From contig NZ_JAGGOK010000071.1 in assembly GCF_018614615.1 (NCBI RefSeq), positions 1 through 64,000 of the forward strand: a stretch of 64,000 nt of DNA, given 5' to 3'. The translations under genes and the position numbers were made by a program. Positions 7,466 to 14,654 of this stretch are shown here, one piece after another. This DNA comes from Streptomyces sp. ISL-100 (GTDB lineage Bacteria > Actinomycetota > Actinomycetes > Streptomycetales > Streptomycetaceae). Below the pieces are notes generated by a model. The model did no database searches, was not told the DNA's origin, and worked only from the letters and a program-made list of their open reading frames with translations. The first letter of the stretch is position 1. Each line of letters opens with the position of its first letter.

Positions 7466-8932
7466 ATGAACGACCTCGTCCGCCAGCACACCGCTCTGAG
7501 TGAAACCGACCTCGAGTGGCTTCACCTGCTGGTCTCGGAGTGGCAACTGCTCTCCGACCTCTCCTTCGCCGACCTCGTCCTGTGGGTTCCCACCCTCGAC
7601 GGGACCCGCTATGTCTCCGTCGCGCAGATGCGGCCCAACACCGGCCCCACCTCCTACCAGGACGACATGGTCGGCCACCTCGTCCCACGCGGCCGCCGCC
7701 CCCTCCTCGACGCCGCCCTCGATGAAGGCCGGATCGTGCGCGAGGGTGACCCGGAGTGGCGGGAGGAGGTCCCGGTCCGGGTCGAGTCGATCCCCGTACG
7801 CCGCGAAGGCCGCGTCCTGGGGGTGATCGCGCGCAATACGAACCTGCTGACCGTACGCACCCCCAGCCGCCTGGAGCTGACGTACCTCCAGAGCGCCTCC
7901 GACCTGGCCCAGATGATCGCCGCCGGGTCCTTCCCCTTCCCCGCCCAGCAGGTCGACATGGACGCCTCGCCGCGCGCCGGCGACGGGCTGATCCGGCTCG
8001 ACGCGGACGGCATCGTCCAGTACGCGTCGCCGAACGCCCTCTCCGCGTACCACCGGCTCGGCCTCGCCTCCGACCTCGTCGGCCACCACCTCGGCCAGGC
8101 CACGGCCGAACTCGCCCCGTCCCGTGGTCCGGTGGACGAAGCCCTGGTCAAACTGGCCAGCGGCTACGCCCCGCGCGAGACCGAGGTCGAGGGGAACAGC
8201 GGGGTCATCCAGCTGCGCGCGATCCCGCTGAAGCCCAAGGGGACCCGGATCGGCTCGCTCGTACTGTGCCGGGACGTCACGGAACTGCGCCGCCGTGAGC
8301 GGGAGTTGATCACCAAGGACGCGACCATCCGGGAAATCCACCACCGGGTGAAGAACAACCTCCAGACGGTCGCGGCCCTGTTGCGGCTCCAGGCCCGCCG
8401 GATGGACTCGGAGCAGGGCCGCGAGGCGCTCAACGAGGCCGTGCGCCGCGTCGGGTCGATCGCGATCGTCCACGAGACGCTGTCGCAGAACCTCGACGAG
8501 CGCGTCGAGTTCGACGAGATCGCCGACCGGGTGATCGCGATGGTCGCCGAGATCTCGCCGGGCAAGGTCAACTGCCGCCGTACGGGCCGCTTCGGCATAC
8601 TCGACGCCGAGGTCGCGACGCCGCTGGCGATGGTCCTCACCGAAGTGATGCAGAACGCACTGGAGCACGCCTTCGCGCCGGCCGAGCACGGCTCGGTCGA
8701 GGTGGCCGCGGTGCGCGGCGGCGACCGCAAGGACGCCCGGCTGCTGATCACTGTCCAGGACGACGGCCGCGGACTGCCCGAGGGATTCGACCCGAAGCGC
8801 ACCGGCAATCTGGGGCTGCAGATCGTACGGACGCTGGTGGAAGGCGAGTTGGGCGGGACCTTCGACATGGTGCCCGGTGCCGAGCGCGGCACGCGGGTCG
8901 TTCTCGACGTTCCCGTACGCGCCGACAAGTAA
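7466..8932 (+). CDS. PdtaS-type sensor histidine kinase (HisKA_2 family)
   Basis: Cytosolic sensor kinase, 488 residues, resembling PdtaS, which in mycobacteria phosphorylates an ANTAR RNA-binding response regulator. N-terminal GAF-like region (about 1-150), PAS domain (about 165-280), then the HisKA_2 box IREIHHRVKNNLQTVAALLR with the phospho-acceptor His, and an HATPase domain with EVMQNALEHAF, DDGRGLPEGF and GNLGLQIVRTL. No membrane segment is seen. The start is ATG at 7466; GTG at 7457 is in frame and equally possible. No response regulator lies beside it. The 7197-7465 leader holds a dre-like site. Confidence 0.9.
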   Translation: MNDLVRQHTALSETDLEWLHLLVSEWQLLSDLSFADLVLWVPTLDGTRYVSVAQMRPNTGPTSYQDDMVGHLVPRGRRPLLDAALDEGRIVREGDPEWREEVPVRVESIPVRREGRVLGVIARNTNLLTVRTPSRLELTYLQSASDLAQMIAAGSFPFPAQQVDMDASPRAGDGLIRLDADGIVQYASPNALSAYHRLGLASDLVGHHLGQATAELAPSRGPVDEALVKLASGYAPRETEVEGNSGVIQLRAIPLKPKGTRIGSLVLCRDVTELRRRERELITKDATIREIHHRVKNNLQTVAALLRLQARRMDSEQGREALNEAVRRVGSIAIVHETLSQNLDERVEFDEIADRVIAMVAEISPGKVNCRRTGRFGILDAEVATPLAMVLTEVMQNALEHAFAPAEHGSVEVAAVRGGDRKDARLLITVQDDGRGLPEGFDPKRTGNLGLQIVRTLVEGELGGTFDMVPGAERGTRVVLDVPVRADK

Positions 8933-8958
8933 CACCGGACCGGGGGCGGAAAAGCGGC

Positions 8959-8990
8959 GAGCCCCGGACCGAGGGTACGGTCCGGGGCTC
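8959..8990. terminator. Rho-independent-type hairpin after histidine kinase
   Basis: A perfect 13-bp stem (GAGCCCCGGACCG and complement) with a 6-nt loop, 27 nt after the kinase stop and shortly before the converging wblE 3' end. It lacks a T-run, as is common in Streptomyces. Confidence 0.82.
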
Positions 8991-9100
8991 AAAGCTCACG
9001 TTGCTATGCGCATCGGGGGTACTGCGCGCTGCGGCTCGGGGGCGGGTGGTGCGTACACGCTGTACGCGCCGCCAAGCTCAGGCTCGTGCGGGGTGGTGGT

Positions 9101-9358
9101 TCAGGCGGTCGCGTTACGCGCCCGGTTGCGGGCGGCGCGGCGCTTCATCGCGCGGCGCTCGTCCTCGCTGAGGCCACCCCAGACGCCGGAGTCCTGGCCG
9201 GACTCGAGCGCCCACTGCAGGCACTGCTCCATGACGGGGCAGCGGCGGCAGACGGCCTTGGCTTCCTCGATCTGCAGCAGCGCAGGACCGGTGTTGCCGA
9301 TGGGGAAGAACAGCTCCGGGTCTTCCTCACGACAAACGGCGTTGTGACGCCAGTCCAT
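9101..9358 (-). CDS. wblE: WblE, WhiB-like iron-sulfur transcription factor
   Basis: Small Wbl protein (85 residues) expected to bind a [4Fe-4S] cluster and act with the principal sigma factor. Four cysteines are at about residues 9, 37, 40 and 46 (AVC, KAVCRRCP, EQC). The G(V/I)WGG turn appears as SGVWGGLSEDERR, followed by a basic DNA-contact tail (RRAMKRRAARNRARN). The start is fixed by AAGGAGAGG 8 nt upstream. This is the WhiB1-like essential subtype. A CRP-like site and a palindrome lie just upstream. Confidence 0.95.
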   Translation of the reverse strand: MDWRHNAVCREEDPELFFPIGNTGPALLQIEEAKAVCRRCPVMEQCLQWALESGQDSGVWGGLSEDERRAMKRRAARNRARNATA

Positions 9359-9381
9359 GGCTGCTACCTCTCCTTGGTATT

Positions 9382-9398
9382 ACAAGCACGTTGCTTGT
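9382..9398. promoter_or_regulatory. Perfect 7+7 palindrome in wblE 5' region
   Basis: ACAAGCA-CGT-TGCTTGT, a perfect inverted repeat about 25 bp upstream of the wblE ATG. It could be an operator or an mRNA hairpin near the ribosome-binding site. The binder is unknown. Confidence 0.5.
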
Positions 9399-9401
9399 GA
9401 A

Positions 9402-9417
9402 TGTGAACGCTTTCACG
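9402..9417. promoter_or_regulatory. CRP-like binding site upstream of wblE
   Basis: TGTGA-ACGCTT-TCACG matches the CRP consensus TGTGA-N6-TCACA at nine of ten positions. Mycobacterial whiB1, the orthologue type of wblE, is known to be CRP-controlled, so conservation of this input is plausible. The position is 44-59 bp upstream of the ATG. Confidence 0.55.
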
Positions 9418-9676
9418 AATCCCCCCGCAAGTGAAGGGCCGACTGCCAGTCGCCTGGTGTGGGTCCTGTGTGTGAGGAGGGGTTCTGGCTTTCAGCGGAG
9501 GCTGGTGTTGCGGGCCGTCCCGATCGCCATGTAGAGATTCGCAAACCTCGGCAGCGGATACAACCCCTTCCGGAAAGTTTTTTTTGATTCCTCGGTGTCG
9601 GGTAGGTCACAGCCGTACTTCTATGGGGTGTAACCCAGCCCGTACGTTCGAGTTAAAGGACTTTCGCGCGTTCCGC

Positions 9677-10645
9677 TCACACAATCACACGCAGTGCACG
9701 GCGAACGCCTGTGAACGTCACGCTCGTGCGCAGTCCTAGGTGGTCACCGTCCATCTGGAAGGGGAGCGGGGCCTTCGAATGCAAGGTGAAGTCGGTCAGG
9801 TCGTGCAATGTCACCGCATGTTTACCGTGCGGCCCGCGCTCGGGCGTCGAGGTCAGCAACTGGGTCGCGTAACGGGCTACGGCGGGAGTGGACAACTTAC
9901 TCAGACCGAGCACGTCCAGGGCCTTGTCGAAGGAGGCCTCGGGGGACGCGTACATCGGACGATTGCCCAGGTAGGTCCAGGGAGAGGTGTTACAGACTAT
10001 GGACAGCACAAGATCTTCGACCGGGTCGTGACCGGGGCGCTCCAAGGTGATCAATCCCTGGCGGCGGTGCGGTTCGGTCAGGAATTGGCGTACCACCTGG
10101 CGCACATAAAGGGCGTGCGTCGAACGCTTTCCGCGCTCCCTGTGCTGTTCGACTCTTCCGATCACTCCGGCGTCGAAGCCGAAGCCCGCGCAGAACGTGA
10201 ACCAGCGGGCCGGAACTGATTCGTCCTCCGTGCCCGGGGTACCCGCGGCCAGGCCGAGACCCACCGTGCGCTCACTGCGGGTGCGCAGAGCGTCCAGGAT
10301 CGCGCCGGTCGCCTCGACCGCGTCGTTCGGGATGCCCAGCGCGCGCGCGAAGACGTTCGTGGAGCCGCCCGGGACGACGGCGAGGCGCGGAAGCCTGTCC
10401 GGATCAGGGCCCTCGTGCAGGAGACCGTTGACGACCTCGTTCACGGTCCCGTCGCCACCGAGCGCGACCACGAGCTCTATGTCCTTGCTCTCCGCGGCCC
10501 GCCGGCCCAGGTCGCGGGCGTGACCGCGGTACTCGGTGGTCACGACCTCCAGCTTCATCTCGCTGGCGAGCGCGTGGATCAGGACATCGCGGGTGCGTGC
10601 GCTGGTGGTGGTAGCTGCCGGATTGACCACGAGGAGTGCACGCAT
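9677..10645 (-). CDS. Diacylglycerol kinase catalytic-domain (DgkB/YegS-like) lipid kinase
   Basis: Lipid or sphingosine-type kinase of 322 residues. The N-terminal MRALLVVNPAATTTS and LVVALGGDGTVNEVVNGL (GGDGT nucleotide-binding motif) and the PGGSTNVFARALGI block define the DAGK_cat domain; the rest is a YegS-like C-terminal sandwich. No membrane segment is visible. The natural substrate cannot be told from sequence. The start ATG at 10645 gives the standard N-terminus. It lies divergent to a small membrane-protein gene. Confidence 0.9.
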   Translation of the reverse strand: MRALLVVNPAATTTSARTRDVLIHALASEMKLEVVTTEYRGHARDLGRRAAESKDIELVVALGGDGTVNEVVNGLLHEGPDPDRLPRLAVVPGGSTNVFARALGIPNDAVEATGAILDALRTRSERTVGLGLAAGTPGTEDESVPARWFTFCAGFGFDAGVIGRVEQHRERGKRSTHALYVRQVVRQFLTEPHRRQGLITLERPGHDPVEDLVLSIVCNTSPWTYLGNRPMYASPEASFDKALDVLGLSKLSTPAVARYATQLLTSTPERGPHGKHAVTLHDLTDFTLHSKAPLPFQMDGDHLGLRTSVTFTGVRRALRVIV

Positions 10646-10718
10646 GAGCGCCAGACTACCCAGTAGGGAGTACGTGGCCCAGACCTGGTCCGCGGAGGCA
10701 GGCCGTTACGCTGCTGGG

Positions 10719-11150
10719 GTGAGCAATGAGCAGACTCCCGAATCCGCCGCCGAACCCCGCCCCAGCCGGCTGACCGCCGCCGCCGGTCTCGCCGCGCTGG
10801 AGGGCCTGGCCCTGGTCGCAGGTGGCGCGTACATGCTCGTCATGGGGCTGCTCGGCAGCCCCGACAAGCCCGAGCAGGCGGAAATGGGCGGCGTGACACT
10901 GATCGCCCTGGCGCTGCTGCCGCTGCTGGCCGCGCGCGGGCTGCTCAAGTGTCGCGCGTGGAGCCGCGGGCCCGCGATCATCACGCAGATCATGGCGCTG
11001 CCGGTGGCCTGGACCCTGCTGAACTCCGAGGGCTCGCTGCTGATCCCGGCCGGCATCGCCCTCGCGGCCGTGGCCGTGGCGGCGCTGGTCCTGCTGATCA
11101 ACCCCGAGACGAACCGGGCGCTGGGCATCCGCGGTCCCCGCGACGCGTAA
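10719..11150 (+). CDS. Integral membrane protein, four predicted helices
   Basis: 143-residue membrane protein of unknown function. Hydrophobic segments run approximately at residues 22-45 (AAAGLAALEGLALVAGGAYM), 58-75, 85-105 and 110-130. The GTG at 10719 is the only sensible start after a gap from the divergent kinase gene; a GGAGG is centred near 10697. In related genomes a similar protein sits between the DAG kinase and sigH genes. It converges with sigH, 40 nt apart. Confidence 0.8.
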   Translation: MSNEQTPESAAEPRPSRLTAAAGLAALEGLALVAGGAYMLVMGLLGSPDKPEQAEMGGVTLIALALLPLLAARGLLKCRAWSRGPAIITQIMALPVAWTLLNSEGSLLIPAGIALAAVAVAALVLLINPETNRALGIRGPRDA

Positions 11151-11190
11151 CGCCGCAGGGACAGCCGCAGGGACGTACGGAGCGTACGGG

Positions 11191-12228
11191 CTACTCCTCG
11201 ACCAGAAGCTTTTCGCGGAGCTGAGCCAGCGTGCGCGCCAGCAGCCGGGAGACGTGCATCTGGGAGATGCCGACCTCCTGCGCGATCTGCGACTGCGTCA
11301 TGTTCCCGAAGAAGCGCAGCAGCAGGATTCGCTTCTCGCGCGGCGGGAGGTCCTCCAGGAGCGGCTTCAGCGACTCCCGGTACTCCACACCCTCCAGCGC
11401 CTCGTCCTCGGAGCCCAGCGTGTCCGCGACCGCCGGCGACTCGTCGTCGGTGTCCGGCACGTCCAGCGACAGCGTGCTGTACGCGTTGGCGGACTCCAGG
11501 CCCTCCAGGACCTCTTCCTCCGAGATGGCCAGGCGCTCCGCCAGCTCGTGCACGGTCGGGGACCGGCCGTGCTGCTGGGAAAGCTCCGCGGTGGCCGTCG
11601 TCAGCGACAGCCGCAGCTCCTGGAGGCGCCGGGGCACCCGGACCGCCCACCCCTTGTCGCGGAAGTGCCGCTTGATCTCACCGACGACCGTCGGGGTGGC
11701 GTACGTCGAGAACTCGACGCCGCGCTCCGGGTCGAACCGGTCCACCGACTTGATCAGACCGATCGTGGCGACCTGGGTGAGGTCGTCGAGCGGCTCGCCA
11801 CGGTTGCGGAAGCGACGCGCCAGGTGCTCGACCAGCGGCAGGTGCATGCGCACCAGCCGGTTGCGCAGCTCCGCCTTCTCGGCCGATCCGTCCGGCAGCT
11901 TGCGCAGCTCGATGAACATCGAGCGCGCATGACTGCGGTCGTGCGGATCGTGGCGTCCGCGCTCCGCGTGCTCCATGGAGTGCTGCCCGTGCTCGCTCAT
12001 ATGGCCCGCCCGCTCTGCCTGCTCCGCCGCCGCCGTCCCTACCAGGCCCCCCACCTCCGCCGGCCCGTCGACAGGTTCATCGACCGGGTGGGGTCGGGCC
12101 TGCTGCTCCGGGATGCCCGCGGGGGCGGGCGTCGCCGGCCCGGCCGGCTCGGCCGGTACCGCGCGCCCTCCTGCGGGCGTCTGTGGGCTGAGCTCCTCGT
12201 TACGCACCGGCCCGTCCCCGTTCCTCAC
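11191..12228 (-). CDS. sigH: SigH-type (SigB/SigF group) stress-response sigma factor
   Basis: Alternative sigma factor controlling osmotic stress and development. Region 2 (DLTQVATIGLIKSVDRF, EFSTYATPTVVGEIKRHF) and region 4 (LPPREKRILLLRFFGNMTQS, ISQMHVSRLLARTL) are complete. The longest form, 345 residues, starts at GTG 12228 and overlaps the ushX stop as GTGA, so it is coupled to its anti-sigma gene. A Pro/Ala/Glu-rich N-terminal extension of about 76 residues precedes an internal ATG at 12000 (MSEHGQHSMEH). In S. coelicolor sigH gives several protein forms from alternative starts, and this layout allows the same. Confidence 0.93.
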   Translation of the reverse strand: MRNGDGPVRNEELSPQTPAGGRAVPAEPAGPATPAPAGIPEQQARPHPVDEPVDGPAEVGGLVGTAAAEQAERAGHMSEHGQHSMEHAERGRHDPHDRSHARSMFIELRKLPDGSAEKAELRNRLVRMHLPLVEHLARRFRNRGEPLDDLTQVATIGLIKSVDRFDPERGVEFSTYATPTVVGEIKRHFRDKGWAVRVPRRLQELRLSLTTATAELSQQHGRSPTVHELAERLAISEEEVLEGLESANAYSTLSLDVPDTDDESPAVADTLGSEDEALEGVEYRESLKPLLEDLPPREKRILLLRFFGNMTQSQIAQEVGISQMHVSRLLARTLAQLREKLLVEE

Positions 12229-12638
12229 GCCGGCCCGGGTCCCGCGCCGCGCTGTTTGTACAGGCTGATGGTGACCGTACGGTCCTCGGCGACCGTGGAG
12301 TCGACCTTGCCCGCGAGTGCCGAGAGCACCGTCCAGGCGAAGGTGTCGCGCTCCGGTGCGCGTCCGTCGGTGGTGGGGGCCGAGACCGTGACGTCGAGTG
12401 CATCTTCGACGAGCCGGAAGACGCAGCTGAGGACGGAACCGGGCACGGCCTGCTGGAGCAGGATCGCGCAGGCCTCGTCGACTGCGATGCGCAGATCCTC
12501 GATCTCGTCGAGGGTGAAGTCCAAGCGCGCCGCGAGTCCGGCCGTGGCCGTACGCAGCACGGACAGGTAGGCACCTGCAGCGGGCAGCCGGACTTCCACG
12601 AAGTCCTGGGTCCCGGGCTCGCCTGCGATCTGGGACAC
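12225..12638 (-). CDS. ushX: UshX/PrsH anti-sigma factor (RsbW-like kinase fold)
   Basis: GHKL-fold anti-sigma factor of 137 residues that holds SigH. The ATP-binding motif is IEDLRIAVDEACAILLQ (N-box region), with a later block DTFAWTVLSALAGKV. The GTG at 12638 is chosen for the strong GGAGGTGAGG just upstream and the usual MSQIAGEPGTQDF start; longer versions would read through the promoter. Its stop overlaps the sigH start. No anti-anti-sigma gene is adjacent. Confidence 0.93.
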   Translation of the reverse strand: MSQIAGEPGTQDFVEVRLPAAGAYLSVLRTATAGLAARLDFTLDEIEDLRIAVDEACAILLQQAVPGSVLSCVFRLVEDALDVTVSAPTTDGRAPERDTFAWTVLSALAGKVDSTVAEDRTVTISLYKQRGAGPGPA

Positions 12639-12769
12639 CCTCACCTCCAAGGTGGCACAAGCTCTTTCGGGGGACCGGGAGGGAGCATCCCCCCGGAGCC
12701 ACGCGGTACGTCGTTCGCCGGTGACGCTATCGCGATCCATTCTGCCCTGTCGCCCGGGCCCCACCCGGG

Positions 12770-12805
12770 ACTGTCACTCATGGTAAGCACATGAGTACGC
12801 ACAGT
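12770..12805. promoter_or_regulatory. Extended dyad with BldD-like box upstream of ushX-sigH
   Basis: GTCACTCATGGTAAG at 12773-12787 fits the BldD box nTnACnCWGnGTnAn at all but one fixed position. It lies within a larger dyad: ACTCATG (12776-12782) with CATGAGT (12790-12796), flanked by ACTGT (12770-12774) and ACAGT (12801-12805). The sigH operon is a known BldD target in S. coelicolor, which supports the call. About 135 bp separate it from the ushX start. Confidence 0.65.
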
Positions 12806-12865
12806 GGCTAGGGGTCTGCGGCGCCCAATTGGAAACTACCGGCGCCGGGTTGACGTACCCACGCG

Positions 12866-13037
12866 TCAGACGATCGAACCGTCCACATAGCACCAGCGCC
12901 AGTTCTCGCCCGGCTCGAAGCTCCGCACGACCGGATGGCCCTCCCCCCTGGAGTGCGCGGACGCGTGCCGGTGCGGCGACGAGTCGCAGCAGCCCACGTG
13001 CCCGCATCCCAGGCACAGCCGCGGCTCGGCCTTGGGG
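12866..13037 (-). pseudogene. UBP-type zinc-finger protein, 5' part lost at TnpB insertion
   Basis: Only the C-terminal half remains: RLCLGCGHVGCCDSSPHRH, then GHPVVRSFEPGENWRWCYV and a stop. This is the second half of the ubiquitin-hydrolase-type zinc finger common as a short stand-alone protein in Streptomyces. Upstream the frame meets a stop in the left end of the TnpB element, and the N-terminal Cys/His residues and start codon are gone. Clearly broken. Confidence 0.85.
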
Positions 13038-13074
13038 CGTTTGGCTCACAAGCACGTTTGGTAGTTTGTGAGGC

Positions 13075-14271
13075 GTGAAGGCCGAGCAGGTGAAGCGGGC
13101 GTTCAAGTACCGCTTCCACCCCACGAACGAGCAGGCAGCGGAGCTGTCGCGCACGTTCGGGTGTGTTCGCAAGGTCTACAACCTGGCGCTGGAAGCCCGT
13201 ACGCTGGCGTGGTACAAGCGCCGGGAGCGCATCAACTACAACGCCACCTCGGCGATGCTCACGCAGTGGAAGAAAACTCAGGAACTTGGCTTCCTGTCCC
13301 AGGTGTCGTCGGTGCCGTTGCAGCAGGCTCTGCGCCATCTGCAAGGCGCGTTCTCGAACTTCTTCGAGGGCCGGGCGAAGTATCCCCGGTTCAAGTCGAA
13401 GAAGAAGACCCGAAGGTCGGCTGAGTACACTCGTTCCGCGTTCACGTACCGCAGCGGTGCGCTGACGCTGGCGAAGATGAAGGACCCGCTGGACATTGTG
13501 TGGTCCCGCCCTCTCCCCGAGGGTGTTGAGCCGTCTACGGTGACCGTGTCCCAGGACAGTGCGGGCCGCTGGTTCGTGTCCATCCTGTGCGCGGACGCGT
13601 CCGTCAAGCCCCTGCCGACGCTGGATACGGCGGTCGGGATCGACGCCGGTATCACCAGCCTGGTGACGCTGTCCACCGGGGAGAAGATCACCAACCCCCG
13701 GCATGAACGCCGGGACCGCGCACGCTTGGCCAAGGCCCAGCGGGCCGTGGCAAAGAAGGAGAAGGGCTCCCGCAACCGGGACAAGGCCCGCATCAAGGTC
13801 GCCAAGATCCACGCCCGGATCGCCGACCGGCGCCGGGACTTCCTGCATCAGCTGAGCACTCGGCTCGTTCGTGAGAACCAAACGATCGTGATCGAGGACC
13901 TGACCGTCCGCAACATGGTCAAGAACAAGACTCTGGCCCGTGCCATCTCGGACGCGGCCTGGACCGACATGCGCTCCATGCTGGAGTACAAGTGCGCCTG
14001 GTACGGCAGGAGCCTGGTCACCATCGACCGCTGGTTCCCCTCCACCAAACTCTGCTCCGCATGCGGCACCATCCGAGAGAAACTGCCGTTGAACGTCCGC
14101 CAGTGGACGTGCGAGTGCGGCACCACACATGACCGCGACATCAACGCGGCACGCAACATTCTGGCCGCCGGACTGGCGGTTACAGCCTGTGGAGCGGGTG
14201 TAAGACCTCAACGGGAGTTCTCCCGGACGGGGCAACTCGCTGCGAAGCAGGAAACCCTCACTGCGAAGTGA
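13075..14271 (+). CDS. tnpB: TnpB, RNA-guided endonuclease of IS605-family elements
   Basis: Complete 398-residue TnpB. Catalytic RuvC residues are all present: Asp in GIDAGITSL near residue 189, Glu in IVIEDLTV near 274, and Asp355 in HDRDINAARNI. A zinc ribbon CSACG...CECG lies between the last two. The N-terminal KRAFKYRFHPTNEQ is typical. The GTG start is 2 nt from the left-end hairpin. TnpB proteins use an omega RNA transcribed from the element's 3' end to cut DNA. The intact active site suggests a functional nuclease. Alternative name: transposase accessory OrfB. Confidence 0.93.
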   Translation: MKAEQVKRAFKYRFHPTNEQAAELSRTFGCVRKVYNLALEARTLAWYKRRERINYNATSAMLTQWKKTQELGFLSQVSSVPLQQALRHLQGAFSNFFEGRAKYPRFKSKKKTRRSAEYTRSAFTYRSGALTLAKMKDPLDIVWSRPLPEGVEPSTVTVSQDSAGRWFVSILCADASVKPLPTLDTAVGIDAGITSLVTLSTGEKITNPRHERRDRARLAKAQRAVAKKEKGSRNRDKARIKVAKIHARIADRRRDFLHQLSTRLVRENQTIVIEDLTVRNMVKNKTLARAISDAAWTDMRSMLEYKCAWYGRSLVTIDRWFPSTKLCSACGTIREKLPLNVRQWTCECGTTHDRDINAARNILAAGLAVTACGAGVRPQREFSRTGQLAAKQETLTAK

Positions 14272-14308
14272 GGAACCCCCCTCGTTCACGAGGGGGAGGA
14301 TGTCAAGA
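14200..14308 (+). ncRNA. Candidate omega RNA scaffold at the TnpB right end
   Basis: TnpB guide RNAs span the 3' end of tnpB and the right-end hairpins, followed by a guide copied from flanking DNA. Here two stems occur in tandem: CCTCACT/AGTGAGG (14256-14273) and CCCCCTCG/CGAGGGGG (14277-14296). The guide would begin in the truncated antiporter gene. The 5' boundary is a guess. Confidence 0.4.
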
Positions 14309-14318
14309 TGGCCAGGTT

Positions 14319-14654
14319 ACGAGGCGGGGCGGGCGGGCGGCGGGGGCGGCGCGGCTGGAGGAGCTGCTGGCCGATCCCAGGAACGCACTGCCGCAGCCGC
14401 TCGCGGACCGGCTTCGGACCGTTCTGGAGAGGCGCCGAAACGCCGTGTGGGAACGGCTGGGTGCGGTGAACGAGGAGACCGGGGAATCGGCGGACGACAC
14501 GTACCGGCGGCTCGCGGGGGAGATGATCGCCGCGGAACGGTCGGTCTTCGTGGAACTGCGGGACCAGCGGCGCATCGACGACGAGATGCTGCGCAGCCTG
14601 ATGCGCAGGCTGGACCTGGAGGAGGCGGCGGCCTACCGGGCGGAGCCCGGCTGA
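14319..14654 (+). pseudogene. Na+/H+ antiporter C-terminal remnant
   Basis: About 110 codons match only the cytoplasmic tail of CPA1-type Na+/H+ antiporters: AARLEELLADP, then RRRNAVWERLGAVNEETGES and RRIDDEMLRSLMRRLDLEEA. All transmembrane helices are missing and the frame runs upstream into the TnpB right end. Together with the truncated UBP gene it shows that the TnpB event removed the 5' parts of two divergent genes. It overlaps the 3' end of the PLP enzyme gene by 22 nt. Confidence 0.78.

Larger units (their letters stand above)
9359..9676. other. wblE leader and promoter region, no gene
   Basis: About 320 bp between the wblE start and the DAG-kinase stop. It contains the palindrome at 9382-9398, the CRP-like dyad at 9402-9417 and an A/T-rich patch (GGAAAGTTTTTTTTG around 9572-9586) unusual for this genome, likely part of a promoter or terminator. 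No convincing coding frame is seen. Confidence 0.6.
13040..14308 (+). mobile_element. IS200/IS605-type element carrying tnpB only
   Basis: The element is bounded on the left by a hairpin (CTCACAA 13045-13051 with TTGTGAG 13066-13072) immediately before the tnpB start and on the right by two consecutive hairpins (14256-14273 and 14277-14296). There is no tnpA transposase, so it is a non-autonomous IS1341-like unit. Both flanks are truncated genes on opposite strands, so insertion was accompanied by deletion. The exact ends are estimated; the right end may be near GATGTCAAG at 14300-14308. Confidence 0.8.

Noticed and set aside
12808..14289. Long minus-strand frame opposite tnpB
   Set aside because: Antisense shadow of a complete TnpB; only the short UBP zinc-finger piece, in a different frame, is real.
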